64,000 bases of DNA from Streptomyces sp. CB01373 (GTDB lineage Bacteria; Actinomycetota; Actinomycetes; Streptomycetales; Streptomycetaceae). The DNA lies in assembly GCF_002803075.1 (NCBI RefSeq), contig NZ_NNBK01000023.1, positions 1 to 64,000 on the forward strand, given 5' to 3'. Under the pieces are notes generated by a model, which saw only the letters and a program-made list of their open reading frames with translations, did no database searches and was not told where the DNA came from. Of this stretch, positions 17,821 through 27,651 are shown in pieces (position 1 is the first letter of the stretch; the number at the start of each line of letters is the position of its first letter). Position numbers and translations under genes: made by a program.

Positions 17821-19197
17821 GTGAAGAAGCGTATCGGGTCGTACCCGCGTGTCCGCATCGAGGGCGGCGGCCGGGCGGTGGTCTCGCAGGCCGGGGGCGT
17901 ACTGCTGGTTGAGACCTTCCGCAAGGCCGGCTTGGACACCGCGATATCAGCGGCGCTCACGCCGTGGCGGAAGGCTCGGGCGGTGCACGATCCGGGCAAG
18001 ATCCTGCTGGATGTGGCCCTGGCGGTCGCGCTGGGAGGGGACTGCCTCGCGGATGTCGCCGTGCTGCGGGCCGAACCGGCCGTGTTCGGGCCGGTCGCCT
18101 CCGACCCGACGGTCTCCCGTCTCATCGACACCCTCGCCGCGGCCGGGGAGAAGGCCCTGCGGGCCATCCGTGCCCCGCGGGCTGAAGCCCGTCGACGTGT
18201 CTGGCGGTTGGCCGACCGGGAAGCGCCTGATGCGGGCGGGACGGTGACCGTGGACCTGGACGGAGTGCTGGTCCTCGCCCACTCGGACAAGCAGGACGCG
18301 GCCCCGACCTGGAAGAAGACCTACGGCCACCACCCGCTGATGGGGTTCGTCGACCACGGACCGGGCGGAACCGGCGAACCCGTCGCGGCCCTCCTCAGAC
18401 CAGGCAACGCGGGCTCGAACACGGCCGCCGACCACATCACCGCCGCCGGCCTGGCCCTGGCCCAGATGCCGAAGAAGTACCGGCGCGGGCGCCGGACCCT
18501 GATCCGCACCGACTCCGCGGGCGGCACCCACGACTTCGTCGCCTGGCTCGCCCAGCGGGGACGGTGGCTGTCCCACTCGGTCGGCATGACGGTCACCGAG
18601 GCGATCCACCAGCATGTGCTGAAGGTCCCGGCATCGGCGTGGACGGCGGCCGTCGAGGCGAACGGCGAGATCCGCGACGGCGCCTGGGTCGCCGAACTCA
18701 CCGGCGACGTCCTGGACGGCTGGCCCAAGGGCATGCGGCTGATCGTCAGGAAGGAACGGCCGCACCCCGGGGCCCAGTTGCAGCTCACGGATGCGGACGG
18801 CATGCGGATCACCTGTTTCGCCACCAACACCTTGGGCCGGCCGATCGCCGAGCTCGAGCTCCGTCACCGGCTGCGGGCCCGGGCCTAGGACCGCATCCGC
18901 GCCGCCCGGGCCACCGGCCTGCGCAACCTGCCCCTGCACCGCACGGCCCAGAACCGGATCTGGCTGGAGATCATGCAGATCGCTCTCGACCTGCTGGCCT
19001 GGATGCCGATGCTCGCCCTGACCAGCCAGGCCCGGCTCTGGGAACCCCGCCGACTACGGCTCCGCCTGTTCACCGCGGCCGGACAGCTCGTGGCCACCGG
19101 CCGTCGGCGAATCCTCCGCCTGGCCCGGCACTGGCCCTGGACCAGCCACATCACTGCAGCCCTCGACCGGCTCACCCAACTGCCCGACCCCGGCTGA
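17821..19197 (+). pseudogene. IS1380-family transposase, interrupted by one nonsense codon
   Basis: A GTG-started frame of 459 codons with transposase features: VTVDLDGVLVLAHSDKQDA (DDE Asp region), MGFVDHGPGG, RTDSAGGTHDFVAWL, and the C-terminal RLFTAAGQLVATGRRRILRLARHWPW. The frame is intact except for a TAG at 18886-18888 after HRLRARA; the next residues (DRIRAARATGLRNLPLHRTAQN) continue perfectly in frame to the TGA at 19195-19197. One substitution (GAG to TAG is the simplest) explains it, giving a 355-residue product lacking the final 100 residues. A diverged piece of the same element is at 1-150. The element's terminal repeats could not be set with confidence. Confidence 0.85.
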
Positions 19198-19342
19198 CCA
19201 GCGGATTCCCCGTCCCTTCGACAGCACCTCAACACCCGGAGCAGTGGAATCCGGCGCCACCCCGAGGCGACACTCGGGCCCTCGGCCTGCACAGCCTCAG
19301 CCCACGGCACGAAAACGGTCCACCTACTCCGTCGGCGGACCG

Positions 19343-19924
19343 TCACGAAACTTCGAGGCTAGGAGGCAACACCGCGAGCACGCGTACGATGTGATCGCGA
19401 AACTCCTCCATGAAGCGTCGCAGAAACTGTTCCGTATCACTATTGGCGACCTGGCCATCGTCCGTGAATACCTCCGGGTTGAATCTGATGTAGGCCTCGG
19501 GCGCGTTCATTTGTGGAGAGTTGCAGTAGCTGAGGACGCTGCGAAGGCTCTGCTGGGCGATGGCTGTCCCGATGGCACCGGGGGAGGCTCCGATCACCGC
19601 GGACGGTTTGTGGGTGAATGAATTGTCTCCCCAGGGGCGGCTGGCCCAGTCGATGGCGTTCTTCAGAGCGCCGGGGATTGACCGATTATATTCCGGGGTC
19701 ACGAATAGAATGGCGTCGGCGGAAGAGATCGAAGTTTTGAGCCTCCTACCTTCACTGGGAAAATCACTGTCATAGTCGTAGCTGTAGAGTGGGAGGTCGC
19801 TGATCGGGATCTCATCAAACTCCAAATCCGGTGGGGCCAGTCGGATCAGGACCTTGGAAAGCGTGCGGTTGATTGAGTGAGTCGCCAGGCTTCCCACGAT
19901 GTAGCCGACCTTGTACGTGGTCAT
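19343..19924 (-). CDS. NADPH-dependent FMN reductase family protein
   Basis: A 193-residue flavodoxin-fold protein preceded by GAGGAG. Features are the phosphate-binding start VGYIVGSLATHSINRTLSKVL (residues 6-26), FVTPEYNRSIPGALKNAIDW (residues 74-93) and SPGAIGTAIAQQSLR, as in ChrR/ArsH/azoreductase-type quinone or chromate reductases. It probably reduces quinones or metal oxyanions with NAD(P)H. Its base composition is clearly less GC-rich than its neighbours, with codons such as ATT, TTT and AAT, and it is surrounded by transposon debris, so recent acquisition is likely. The 349 bp upstream hold only its promoter region and nothing else I can support. Confidence 0.85.
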   Translation of the reverse strand: MTTYKVGYIVGSLATHSINRTLSKVLIRLAPPDLEFDEIPISDLPLYSYDYDSDFPSEGRRLKTSISSADAILFVTPEYNRSIPGALKNAIDWASRPWGDNSFTHKPSAVIGASPGAIGTAIAQQSLRSVLSYCNSPQMNAPEAYIRFNPEVFTDDGQVANSDTEQFLRRFMEEFRDHIVRVLAVLPPSLEVS

Positions 19925-20273
19925 TTCTCCTCGATTCGATGCGCGCGCCTCGCATTCTCCCGGCCTCTTGCTGGAAGCAGGCGCACTTCCTCCAAGTGCA
20001 CGAAATCACGGTCGCTGGTAATTCGCCTTCCAGGCTGATCCAACCGGAGGAGCACGGGGCACGGTGCCGTCAGGGCAGCTCGATCCGGCGGGGCTTTTCG
20101 CTGTCCAGGCGATCTCCGGTGTGTTCCAGGCGGAGCGGTTTGCGGCGCCGCGAAGTCCGGCTTCGCCTGATCATCGGGATGCCATGAGTAAGGGGCTGAC
20201 TGCATTTACTCACCTTCAAAGCGTGGTGTCGGCAGGGGCTGACGGCCCGTGATCTCTGCGGTATGCCGATTGC

Positions 20274-21376
20274 ATGCGGTATGCGCAAGGGGGCGGACTG
20301 ACCGAGGAGCGGCGGGTCTTCCACGAGAAGCTGAGGGTGGAGGCGGCCGAGCGGTTCGTCCCCGAACGCGAGCGGGGGCACGCCGGCGTCCACGTCCTGG
20401 ACGCCGTGCGGCGCTGCGTGGGACGCACCCTGGATCCAGCGGCGACCGGCGACGAGTCCGCCGGGGCCGTGGTCCCCGCGTTCGCCGACATCGCCGTCGT
20501 AGAGGTGGTGGACTCCGTGATGCGCGGCGACGACCCGCCGCAGGCCCCGCTGCCGCCGGGCACACTGCTGATGCGCACCGCCTTCCGCAGCGGCCACCCC
20601 CCACCCTCTACAGGCCCACCCTTTGGGTGATGTGCGCCTCTTGCCGGCTCCCACACCCTTCACCCAGGCCCTGACCGACCCGCGCCCCCGCCTGGTCCCT
20701 CTGGACCCCTCCGCGCCCCGGCTGCCCACCTACCGTCCGCGCGCGGATGCCATCCAGTCGGCGCAGGCCCACACCCTGCTGGTAGTGCCGCCGGCCCTGC
20801 GCGACGCGGCGCTCGGCCTGGTCAGCCTCTACCGCACGGGGAAGTCGCCGCCATTCGACGAGGCCGACCAGAAACTCGCGGTGGAGGTGGCTGCCCACAC
20901 CGCCCTGTCCATCGACAACGCACGGCGCTTCACCCGCGAGCACGCCATCGCCGCCACGGTCCAGCGCCGGCTACATGCCCCGAAACCCACGCCTCGCTGG
21001 AGGCCGCCCACCTCTCCCCCACCGGCGCCGCCCGCGGCGCCTGGTACGACACCATCGCCCTGTCCAGAGCCCGCACCGCGCTCGTCGTCGGCAACGTGTC
21101 CGGGCAGGGTTTGAACGCGGCCGCCGCCATGGGCCAGATGCGGACGGTCATCCGAGCCCTGTCCGCCTTTGACCTCGCGCCCGACTCGCCCGCCTGCAGG
21201 ACACGGCAACCGAACTGGCCACTGAACGGGCCAACCTGCCGCTGGGCGACCCGCTACGCCGCGAGGCACTCACCGCGGACTGCATCCACGCCATCCACGA
21301 CCCCCTGGCCGGCACCTGCGTGATGGCGACAGCCGGCCACCTGGCCCCCGTCACGGTGCGCGGACAGGCTGCTCGC
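20274..21376 (+). pseudogene. Frameshifted GAF/SpoIIE-type protein phosphatase
   Basis: Pieces of one Streptomyces GAF-PP2C (SpoIIE) phosphatase occur in order but in changing frames. They are RRCVGRTLDPAATGDESAGA and VPAFADIAVVEVVDSVMRGD (20430-20530), SAQAHTLLVVPPALRDAALG to SIDNARRFTREHAIAATVQR (20757-20965), then in a shifted frame ALVVGNVSGQGLNAAAAMGQ (about 21085-21140), and finally AIHDPLAGTCVMATAGHLAP (about 21290-21350). The last third of the catalytic domain is missing. Such proteins dephosphorylate anti-sigma antagonists; this one cannot. Bases 21377-21491 end in an unrelated-looking scrap (MRYLVMDWAFDSKRPFLVR). Confidence 0.75.
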
Positions 21377-21636
21377 CGCCCACGAGCTCTGCCTGGAGAA
21401 GCGGCTGTCAGGCCGTGACGACGCCGCCGGGATGCGCTACCTGGTAATGGACTGGGCCTTCGACAGCAAACGCCCCTTCCTGGTGCGGTGACGTACTCTC
21501 CACTTTCGACGATTCGTTGGTCATCGCGTGGGTCGCTCGGGCGGGTGATGTGGCGTCACCTGGCCACGCCGGCTGGTGACAACAGAGAGGCATCGGCGGC
21601 GCCTTGCGTCTCCTCCGGGGAGAGACTCGGCCCTTG

Positions 21637-21665
21637 CCGATCCGGTCCACCGCGGACCGGATCGG
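21637..21665 (-). terminator. Probable terminator of the hydrolase operon
   Basis: A perfect 12-bp stem (CCGATCCGGTCC) with a 5-base loop lies 148 bp beyond the stop of the CocE-type gene. There is no U-tract, which is normal for actinomycetes. The remainder of 21492-21812 holds nothing else I can support. Confidence 0.6.
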
Positions 21666-21812
21666 CCGATCGGCAGGATCCGGCATGGCGGACCGCTGCT
21701 GGGCCGGCGGCCGGGACGACGCGCCCGGGAGCGCGAAGGTCCGGACGCCGGCCGGGCGGAAAGGCGAGACCGGCCGCCGGGGTACGGCGGCCCCCGTGCG
21801 GCGTCGGCCTCG

Positions 21813-23597
21813 TCAGGAGCCGCTGCGCCGGTCTCCGTCTTCGTTGCGCGCGGAGCTCTGTCGCGTCGTGTCCGGCGCCGTGACCGTCGTGAACGGCAGC
21901 ACCAGCCGGGAGGGGTGTACGGCGTCGCGGTAGATCTTGTGGGTCACGGGGCGGCCCACCGGCAGGTGGAAGGCGTCCGGTGGCAGCAGCGCGTTGTGCG
22001 CGTCGGCCAGCGGCTCGTCGTTGGAGAGCTCCACGACCAGCTTGTGACCCGGCAGGAACATCGCCGCGAACGGGTAGACGCGCAGCACGTACTCCTCGAT
22101 CTTCCCCGGCTCGACCGGCACCGCGCGGGTGTGCGGGTGGTAGGGGTCGCCCTCGGTGGTGCGTCCCTCGTCGAGCTCGCGGTGCGAGGCCTTGAGGTAG
22201 GCGGTCGTGATGAGCTGCCGCTTGCCGCCCGGGGCCTCGTCCCACATGCGCAGGATGAAGTTGGTGTCGGGCTGGTCGATCTCCGCGAAGAGGTGCGCCG
22301 CGCCCTGGCCGATCATCTCGATGGGCTCGGTGAACGGCTCGGTGCTCCAGCTGAGCATCTCCACCTTGTCGGTGACCGTGAGCGGCGCCTGGTAGAAGCC
22401 GTCGGGAACGGCGTGCTCGGCGCCCATGGGCTCGGGTTCGAAGGAGAGCTTGTGGCGCGGGCGGAGGTAGAGCGGCTTGTGCTCCACGTCCTTCGGCGGC
22501 CACTGGGCCCCGGTGACGTACTGGCGTGAGCCCTCGACGTGCACGGTGACGGAGGGCTCGTCCATGATCCCGTTGTCGATGTCCTTGATCCAGTAGTCGT
22601 ACCAGCGGAACATCTTGTCGTGCTCTTCGATGAAGGGGCGCGACTGCATGGGCGGGTACGGGCCGATGTCCAGCTTCTTGGGGCCGTTGAGGCGGTTGAA
22701 GACCTCGATGGTGCCGTCCATCGTCCAGCCGCGGCCCTGGTCGATCTGGAGCCAGACCGGGATGTCGATGTTCGGCGCGAGGGTGACGGGGTTGCGCTCC
22801 TCGTACCAGTCGCCGTCGACCTCGTTCATCACGATGTCGAACCAGGCCTCGTGGTTCTTCGGGTAGTTCAGCACGTGGACCAGGTTGGGCCAGGCGGCCA
22901 CGTCCGGGTCCTGCAGGCGCTCGGCGACCCGCTTCTTGATCTCTTCGGGCGAGCAGGCCTCTAGCATGCGGGACTTGACGCCGTCGGTGAAGGCCCAGCC
23001 GGAGTCGCCGCCGCGCCCCTCACGGGCGGCGCGCGGCATGAACCACATGACGCCGCCGTGGTAGGTGGTCTCGTAGAAGTCGTAGTGGCCGCCGCTGACG
23101 AAGATCGCCTTGAGGCTCGGCGGACGCTCGGCCGCCGCCAGCACCTGCATCGAGCCGAAGTAGGAGATGCCGATCATGCCGACGTTGCCGTCGCACCACG
23201 GCTGCGCGGCGACCCACTCGATGAAGTCGTACGCGTCCTGGCCGAGCGAGACGCCACCGGCGTTGTAGTTGCCGATGTGCTCGCCCTCGGAGGCGCCGGA
23301 GCCGCGCAGGTCGCCGATGACGTGGACATAGCCCTCCTGGACGACGCGCGCGATGTCGCCGGCCTCGATGCAGCCGTCCCACATGGGGCTCGGCCGGCGC
23401 TGCGGCGGAGTCGTCAGGGCCAGGGCCTGGAGCTCCTTGCCGTACGGGCTCAGGGCCACCAGCGCGGGCCGCGGCGTGTCGTCCACACCACTGTACGCGT
23501 CGGCCACCAGCGTGACACCGTCGCGCATCGGCACCTGGAGATCCTTGCGGACGGCGATCGACTGCTCGCCCGAACGGATCGTGTGAAGGTCAGTCAT
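21813..23597 (-). CDS. CocE/NonD family alpha/beta hydrolase
   Basis: A 594-residue serine hydrolase of the X-Pro dipeptidyl-peptidase S15 / cocaine esterase class. The N-terminus has RDGVTLVADAY and DLRGSGASEG, the nucleophile is Ser145 in GISYFGSMQV, and the C-terminal part (after YVTGAQWPP, about residue 365) is the beta-rich jelly-roll domain of this family. Members cleave esters, amides or lactones; NonD acts in polyketide metabolism. It is the last gene of a six-gene operon, 18 bases after the MBL-fold gene. It probably hydrolyses an ester or amide of the compound degraded by the operon. The substrate is not evident. Confidence 0.88.
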   Translation of the reverse strand: MTDLHTIRSGEQSIAVRKDLQVPMRDGVTLVADAYSGVDDTPRPALVALSPYGKELQALALTTPPQRRPSPMWDGCIEAGDIARVVQEGYVHVIGDLRGSGASEGEHIGNYNAGGVSLGQDAYDFIEWVAAQPWCDGNVGMIGISYFGSMQVLAAAERPPSLKAIFVSGGHYDFYETTYHGGVMWFMPRAAREGRGGDSGWAFTDGVKSRMLEACSPEEIKKRVAERLQDPDVAAWPNLVHVLNYPKNHEAWFDIVMNEVDGDWYEERNPVTLAPNIDIPVWLQIDQGRGWTMDGTIEVFNRLNGPKKLDIGPYPPMQSRPFIEEHDKMFRWYDYWIKDIDNGIMDEPSVTVHVEGSRQYVTGAQWPPKDVEHKPLYLRPRHKLSFEPEPMGAEHAVPDGFYQAPLTVTDKVEMLSWSTEPFTEPIEMIGQGAAHLFAEIDQPDTNFILRMWDEAPGGKRQLITTAYLKASHRELDEGRTTEGDPYHPHTRAVPVEPGKIEEYVLRVYPFAAMFLPGHKLVVELSNDEPLADAHNALLPPDAFHLPVGRPVTHKIYRDAVHPSRLVLPFTTVTAPDTTRQSSARNEDGDRRSGS

Positions 23598-23615
23598 GGG
23601 TGTGAAGCTCCTGTG

Positions 23616-24557
23616 TTACGCGTTCTGTTCGAGGTGCGTGCGGTAGCCGGCCATGGAGGTGAAGAACGGCGACGGCTCGAGCGCGGGGTCCCCGGTGTAG
23701 CCGAGCTCCTCGGCGGCACGGGCGAACGGGGAGTACGGCGAATCCGTCTCCCGCAGGCCCGCCTCCAGGCATCCGCAGGCGGCCGCGGCGACACGGGCCT
23801 CGACGTCCAGGCTCTGGGTGATTGCCTCCTGGGCCTGCGCCTCGTCGAGCTCGACGCCGTACGGTGTGCCGTCGACGCGGCGGTAGGGGTGCCCCAGGTA
23901 GAGGTGCCGCGGGCGGATCTCGTCCCGCAGGTACTCCAGGCCGGCGCGGTAGGCCACCGGGTCCGTGTAGCCCGGGAAGCCGTTCGCCGCCCCGTGGACC
24001 TGGACGGCGTCTCCGGTGAACACCGAGCGCTGTCCGTCGACGACGTAGGCGACCGATCCGGGTGTGTGGCCCGGTACGGAATGCACCGACACGGTGACAT
24101 CACCGCCGAGGGAGAGGGTCTCGCCGCCCTTGACCAGTAGGGACGGCTCCATCTCCCCGGAGATGACGGCCTCCGTTGCGGCCGCCACCTTCGCCTCGCC
24201 CTCGGGGGCGTCCAGGTACCGGCCCCGTCCCGCGAGGTACTCCTCGACGTGGGCCCGGCGCGAGCGGAGCATCGGTGCGTCCGCTTCGTGGATGACCACC
24301 TGGGCGCGCCGCCCGGTGAGCTCCCACAGGGCGTGCGCTCCGCCGACGTGGTCGATGTGACCGTGGGTCAGCAGGATCCAGCGCACGTCCTCGATGCGGC
24401 GTCCGATGGCCTCGAGCGCGGGAGCCATCCCTTCTGCGGGCGACGAGGCGATGCCGGTGTCGACGATCACCGGCTCAGGTGCGTCGATGAAGAAGCTGTA
24501 GAGACCGAACCGGCCCCAGGGCGAGACCAGGGGGTGGACGGTGACTGGGTGCGTCAT
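23616..24557 (-). CDS. MBL-fold metallo-hydrolase
   Basis: A 313-residue metallo-beta-lactamase-fold enzyme; I chose the ATG at 24557 (GGAGC upstream) over one at 24614. The metal motif THGHIDHVGG gives H65, H67, D69 and H70, with further ligands in SVPGHTPGSVAYV and FTGDAVQVHG. The C-terminal 100 residues are helical (YLGHPYRRVDG, then EAQAQEAITQSL), as in lactonase- and glyoxalase-like members. It may hydrolyse a lactone or thioester intermediate. It is third from the end of the operon, between the esterase and the CocE-type enzyme. Confidence 0.88.
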   Translation of the reverse strand: MTHPVTVHPLVSPWGRFGLYSFFIDAPEPVIVDTGIASSPAEGMAPALEAIGRRIEDVRWILLTHGHIDHVGGAHALWELTGRRAQVVIHEADAPMLRSRRAHVEEYLAGRGRYLDAPEGEAKVAAATEAVISGEMEPSLLVKGGETLSLGGDVTVSVHSVPGHTPGSVAYVVDGQRSVFTGDAVQVHGAANGFPGYTDPVAYRAGLEYLRDEIRPRHLYLGHPYRRVDGTPYGVELDEAQAQEAITQSLDVEARVAAAACGCLEAGLRETDSPYSPFARAAEELGYTGDPALEPSPFFTSMAGYRTHLEQNA

Positions 24558-24591
24558 GCTTTTCTGCTCCGCTCGTGCACGGGCCGGCCGG

Positions 24592-25515
24592 TCAGCTGCG
24601 GCCGAGGAAGTCACGCGTCTGCGTGAAGACCGCGTGGTACTCCGGGATCCAGGAGAAGTGCTGGACGAACCCGTGGCCCGCTCCCCCGTACCGGCTCACC
24701 GTCGCTTCCACACCGGCTTCGCACAGCCGCTCGCCGTACAACTCCCCCTCGTCGCGCATGGGGTCGTGCTCGGCGGTGACGACCAGCGCGGGCGGCAGAC
24801 CGGTGAGGTCGGTCCGCTTGATCGGCGACACCAGCGGGTCCGCGGGGTCGGCGCCGCTGTCGAGGTAGAAGGCGTTGAAGGGCTTCAGCCCCGCCGTCTC
24901 CAGGCCGTAGCCCACCGCGTTCTCCCGCAGCGACGGGTAGCGGTCGACGTCGAAGTCCAGGTCGAGCGAGGGGTAGTAGAGGATCTGGTGGGTGATCCCG
25001 TCGAAGCCGTCGTCGTGCGCCCTGGCGGCGACCGCGGCGGCGAAGGTGCCGCCGGAGCTGTCACCGGCGACGGCGAGGGTCGTACCGTCCCAGGCCAGGC
25101 CCGTACCCTCCTCGGCGACCCAGCGCACGACCGCGTAGCAGTCGTCGAGACCGGCCGGGAAGGCCGCCTCGGGTGCCAGGCGGTAGCCGACGGAGACGAC
25201 CTTGAGCCCGGTCTCCTTGGCCAGTGAGCGCGCGACGTGGTCGTGGGTCTCCAGGCTGCCGAGGAAGAACGCGCCGCCGTGGAAGTAGACCAGCACACCG
25301 TAGCTGTCGGCCTCGACAGGGGTGTAGATCCGTACGGGTACCTCGCGGGCGGCTGTCTTCGCCGTCACGTCGTCGACCGCGTGGAGCGGCAGGCGCTCCT
25401 CCAGGGGGGCGACGTGCGCCTCGTCCGCGGCGCGCAGGGCGACCGGGTCGAGCGGACCCTCGGGCGGGGCGGGCAGGCTCGCGATGAATGCGGCGATCTC
25501 GGGATGCAGCGTCAC
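24592..25515 (-). CDS. Alpha/beta hydrolase esterase (hormone-sensitive-lipase type)
   Basis: A 307-residue esterase with the HSL-family oxyanion motif HGGAFFLG (residues 79-86), nucleophile Ser153 in GDSSGG, acid residue in TAEHDPMRDEG and catalytic His in GAGHGFVQHF. The family hydrolyses short-chain and aromatic carboxylic esters in the cytoplasm. It begins 4 bases after the monooxygenase stop, so the two are co-translated and may act in sequence (for example Baeyer-Villiger-like or hydroxylation followed by ester cleavage, which is inference). Confidence 0.9.
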   Translation of the reverse strand: MTLHPEIAAFIASLPAPPEGPLDPVALRAADEAHVAPLEERLPLHAVDDVTAKTAAREVPVRIYTPVEADSYGVLVYFHGGAFFLGSLETHDHVARSLAKETGLKVVSVGYRLAPEAAFPAGLDDCYAVVRWVAEEGTGLAWDGTTLAVAGDSSGGTFAAAVAARAHDDGFDGITHQILYYPSLDLDFDVDRYPSLRENAVGYGLETAGLKPFNAFYLDSGADPADPLVSPIKRTDLTGLPPALVVTAEHDPMRDEGELYGERLCEAGVEATVSRYGGAGHGFVQHFSWIPEYHAVFTQTRDFLGRS

Positions 25516-25519
25516 GGTG

Positions 25520-26632
25520 TCACTCCTGCCCGGCAGCGGCGGGCTTCTGACCGGGGAAGACGTCGTTGATCTCGTCCTCGGTCCACCCCTGGCGCGAGAT
25601 GCGCTGCAGCTCGTCGGTCACCGGCTTGCGGGTGGCCTGGTACAGGGCCAGCGCCTCCTTCACGGAGTCCGCCTGCCGCAGGGCGTCGGCGAGCGCGCCG
25701 CCATCCTCGATGGCCGAGTTGGCGCCCTGGCCCTGGTGGTGCAGCATCGAGTGGGCCGCGTCGCCGACGAGGACGACGGAGTCCGAGTGCCACGTGTCGA
25801 CCGGGTCGATGTCGTAGACGGCGCGGATGTTCACGGTGTTCATGTCGAGGTCGCGCGTGATGCTCACGAGGCGCTCGTCGAAGCCCTCCACCGTCTTCAG
25901 CATGTCGTCCTTCGTGACCTGCGGGTTCCAGGTGCCGTCCGGGCACAGGGCGGTGATGTCGAACGACACCTGGCCCCGGTGGCGCAGCGGCAGCAGGTAG
26001 ATCTTCGTGCCCTTGCCGATGTACATCCGGAGGTTGTCGTCGACGACCATCCCGTGGGCGGCGTCGACGGGGATGACCGCGCGGTAGGCGTGCTCGCCCG
26101 AGAACACCGGGCCCTTCTCGCCGAACAGCTGCCCCCGCACCACCGACTTGATGCCGTCGGCGCCGACGACCAGGTCGGCCTCGACGGTCTTGCCGCCCGC
26201 GAAGGTGAGGACGGAGCTGTCCCCCTTGTCCTCGACGCTCTCGAGCTTGTGGCCGAGGTGCACCATGCCCTCGGGGAGGACGCCCAGGAGCGCGTCGATG
26301 AAGTCGCCGCGGTGGATCAGGTGGGTATGGGTCTGTTCGTCGTCGACCGGCCACGTCTCTTTCATGATCGGGTCACCGGTGGCCGTGAGGATCTCGAAGT
26401 ACTCGCTCGGCGAGGTCACCTTCGCGATCGCGTCGAAGATCCTCCACTGGCGGAACCGGTTCATGGTGACGGGACGCAGACCGATGCCGGCGCCCACCTC
26501 CCGGATCTGGTTGGCCTGCTCGTAGACGTCGACCTCGGCGCCGAGCAGGCTCAGGGCCTTGGCCGCCGCCGCGCCGCCGTACCCCGCTCCGACGATGGCG
26601 ATCTTCAGGTTCTTCAGGTCTGAGGACTGCAT
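25520..26632 (-). CDS. Class A flavoprotein monooxygenase
   Basis: A 370-residue FAD-dependent hydroxylase. The FAD dinucleotide fold IAIVGAGYGGAAAAKAL is at residues 11-27, the DG motif ADLVVGADGIKSVVR is near 165, and the second FAD motif VVLVGDAAHSMLHHQGQGAN is near 290. It is similar in layout to salicylate and 6-hydroxynicotinate hydroxylases, which put a hydroxyl on an aromatic ring using NAD(P)H and O2. It is the central oxygenase of the operon, 13 bases after the metal-competent phosphotriesterase-like gene. The aromatic substrate is not identifiable. Confidence 0.88.
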   Translation of the reverse strand: MQSSDLKNLKIAIVGAGYGGAAAAKALSLLGAEVDVYEQANQIREVGAGIGLRPVTMNRFRQWRIFDAIAKVTSPSEYFEILTATGDPIMKETWPVDDEQTHTHLIHRGDFIDALLGVLPEGMVHLGHKLESVEDKGDSSVLTFAGGKTVEADLVVGADGIKSVVRGQLFGEKGPVFSGEHAYRAVIPVDAAHGMVVDDNLRMYIGKGTKIYLLPLRHRGQVSFDITALCPDGTWNPQVTKDDMLKTVEGFDERLVSITRDLDMNTVNIRAVYDIDPVDTWHSDSVVLVGDAAHSMLHHQGQGANSAIEDGGALADALRQADSVKEALALYQATRKPVTDELQRISRQGWTEDEINDVFPGQKPAAAGQE

Positions 26633-26645
26633 GGTGGTTCTCTCT

Positions 26646-27611
26646 TTACTTCTGAAGGGTGAGGAAGTCGGCGGGGTTGTCGACGAAGATCGTCTTGATG
26701 GCGGCCTCGTCGAGACCGGCGGCGCGGAGGTCCGGGATGAGGTCCTCGAAGATGTAGTTGACGGTGTGGCCCTCGACGCCCGGCCAGCCCAGCGGGCTGC
26801 AGTTGGCGTCGGCGGAGGCCAGGACCTGCTTGAGCCGCAGGCCTCCGTCGATGAACCGCAGGAAGTGGTCCAGCCGCTCCTTGCGGGGGCGGGCCCAGAA
26901 CGGCGGGTCGGGCAGCTCGGTCTCGTAGCCGAAGGTGTCGAAGCCGATGCGGCCGCCCTTCTCCGCGATCCAGACGTCGCGCGTCTTGTCGGCGTTCACG
27001 CCGTCGTCGACGTGCCCGAACAGGACGCGGTCCAGCGGCAGGCCCTCCTCGTCGAAGATGGCGATCGCGTTCTCGGCGTCGATCGCGAGGTGGGTCAGGA
27101 TCGGCACGCCCGTGGTGAGCGAGGCGCGGGCCGCGGCGCGGTAGATCCGCTTGTCCAGGTCCGTCATGCGGCCGCCGCGGCTGACACCGACCTTGATGAC
27201 ACCGGCGAGGCCGCCGGTGCTGCCGATGCCGACGGTGATCTCGTGGACGAACTGCCGCATCAGGTAGTCCACGTCGGCGTTCGCGAAGTGCGGCTGGGCG
27301 GTGTCGCCGCCGACGAAGCCGGTGCAGGCGACGATGTGGACGCCGGTCTTCGCGGACAGCGACTTGTAGTAGTCGACGTCACGGCCGTTGCAGATGCCGG
27401 TCGCGTCGACGAAGGTGCCGCCGCCGTACTCGTGGAACGCGCGCAGCTTCGGGACGGTCTCCTCGTACCGCTGCTCGGGGGTCTTCCACCACTTGGTGTC
27501 CAGTTCGGAGCCGGGCATGCCGTACCCGATGTGCTCGTGGACGGCCACGAGTCCCAGCTCCTCGGCCGGGACCGGGCCCAGGACCGTGTTCACTCTCGAC
27601 ACAACACTCAC
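26646..27611 (-). CDS. Phosphotriesterase-like lactonase/amidohydrolase, metal site intact
   Basis: A 321-residue TIM-barrel enzyme of the phosphotriesterase family. All metal ligands are present: H25 and H27 (VHEHIG), carbamylatable K140 (GVIKVG), H174 (ILTHLA), H200 (LFGHVDDG) and D268 (ASADAN). Most environmental members are lactonases or carboxylesterases; true phosphotriesterase activity is usually a side reaction. GTG codons at 27611 and 27602 are both possible starts; the AAAGG favours the second. It is 40 bp downstream of a paralogue that lacks these ligands. Confidence 0.9.
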   Translation of the reverse strand: MSVVSRVNTVLGPVPAEELGLVAVHEHIGYGMPGSELDTKWWKTPEQRYEETVPKLRAFHEYGGGTFVDATGICNGRDVDYYKSLSAKTGVHIVACTGFVGGDTAQPHFANADVDYLMRQFVHEITVGIGSTGGLAGVIKVGVSRGGRMTDLDKRIYRAAARASLTTGVPILTHLAIDAENAIAIFDEEGLPLDRVLFGHVDDGVNADKTRDVWIAEKGGRIGFDTFGYETELPDPPFWARPRKERLDHFLRFIDGGLRLKQVLASADANCSPLGWPGVEGHTVNYIFEDLIPDLRAAGLDEAAIKTIFVDNPADFLTLQK

Positions 27612-27651
27612 CTTTGAGTAGGAGACTTGATGGTCGTTCGTGCCGGCGCGC

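Noticed and set aside
20070..20729. Minus-strand open frames opposite the SpoIIE-type pseudogene
   Set aside because: The plus strand shows ordered GAF and phosphatase motifs in several frames; the minus frames show none.
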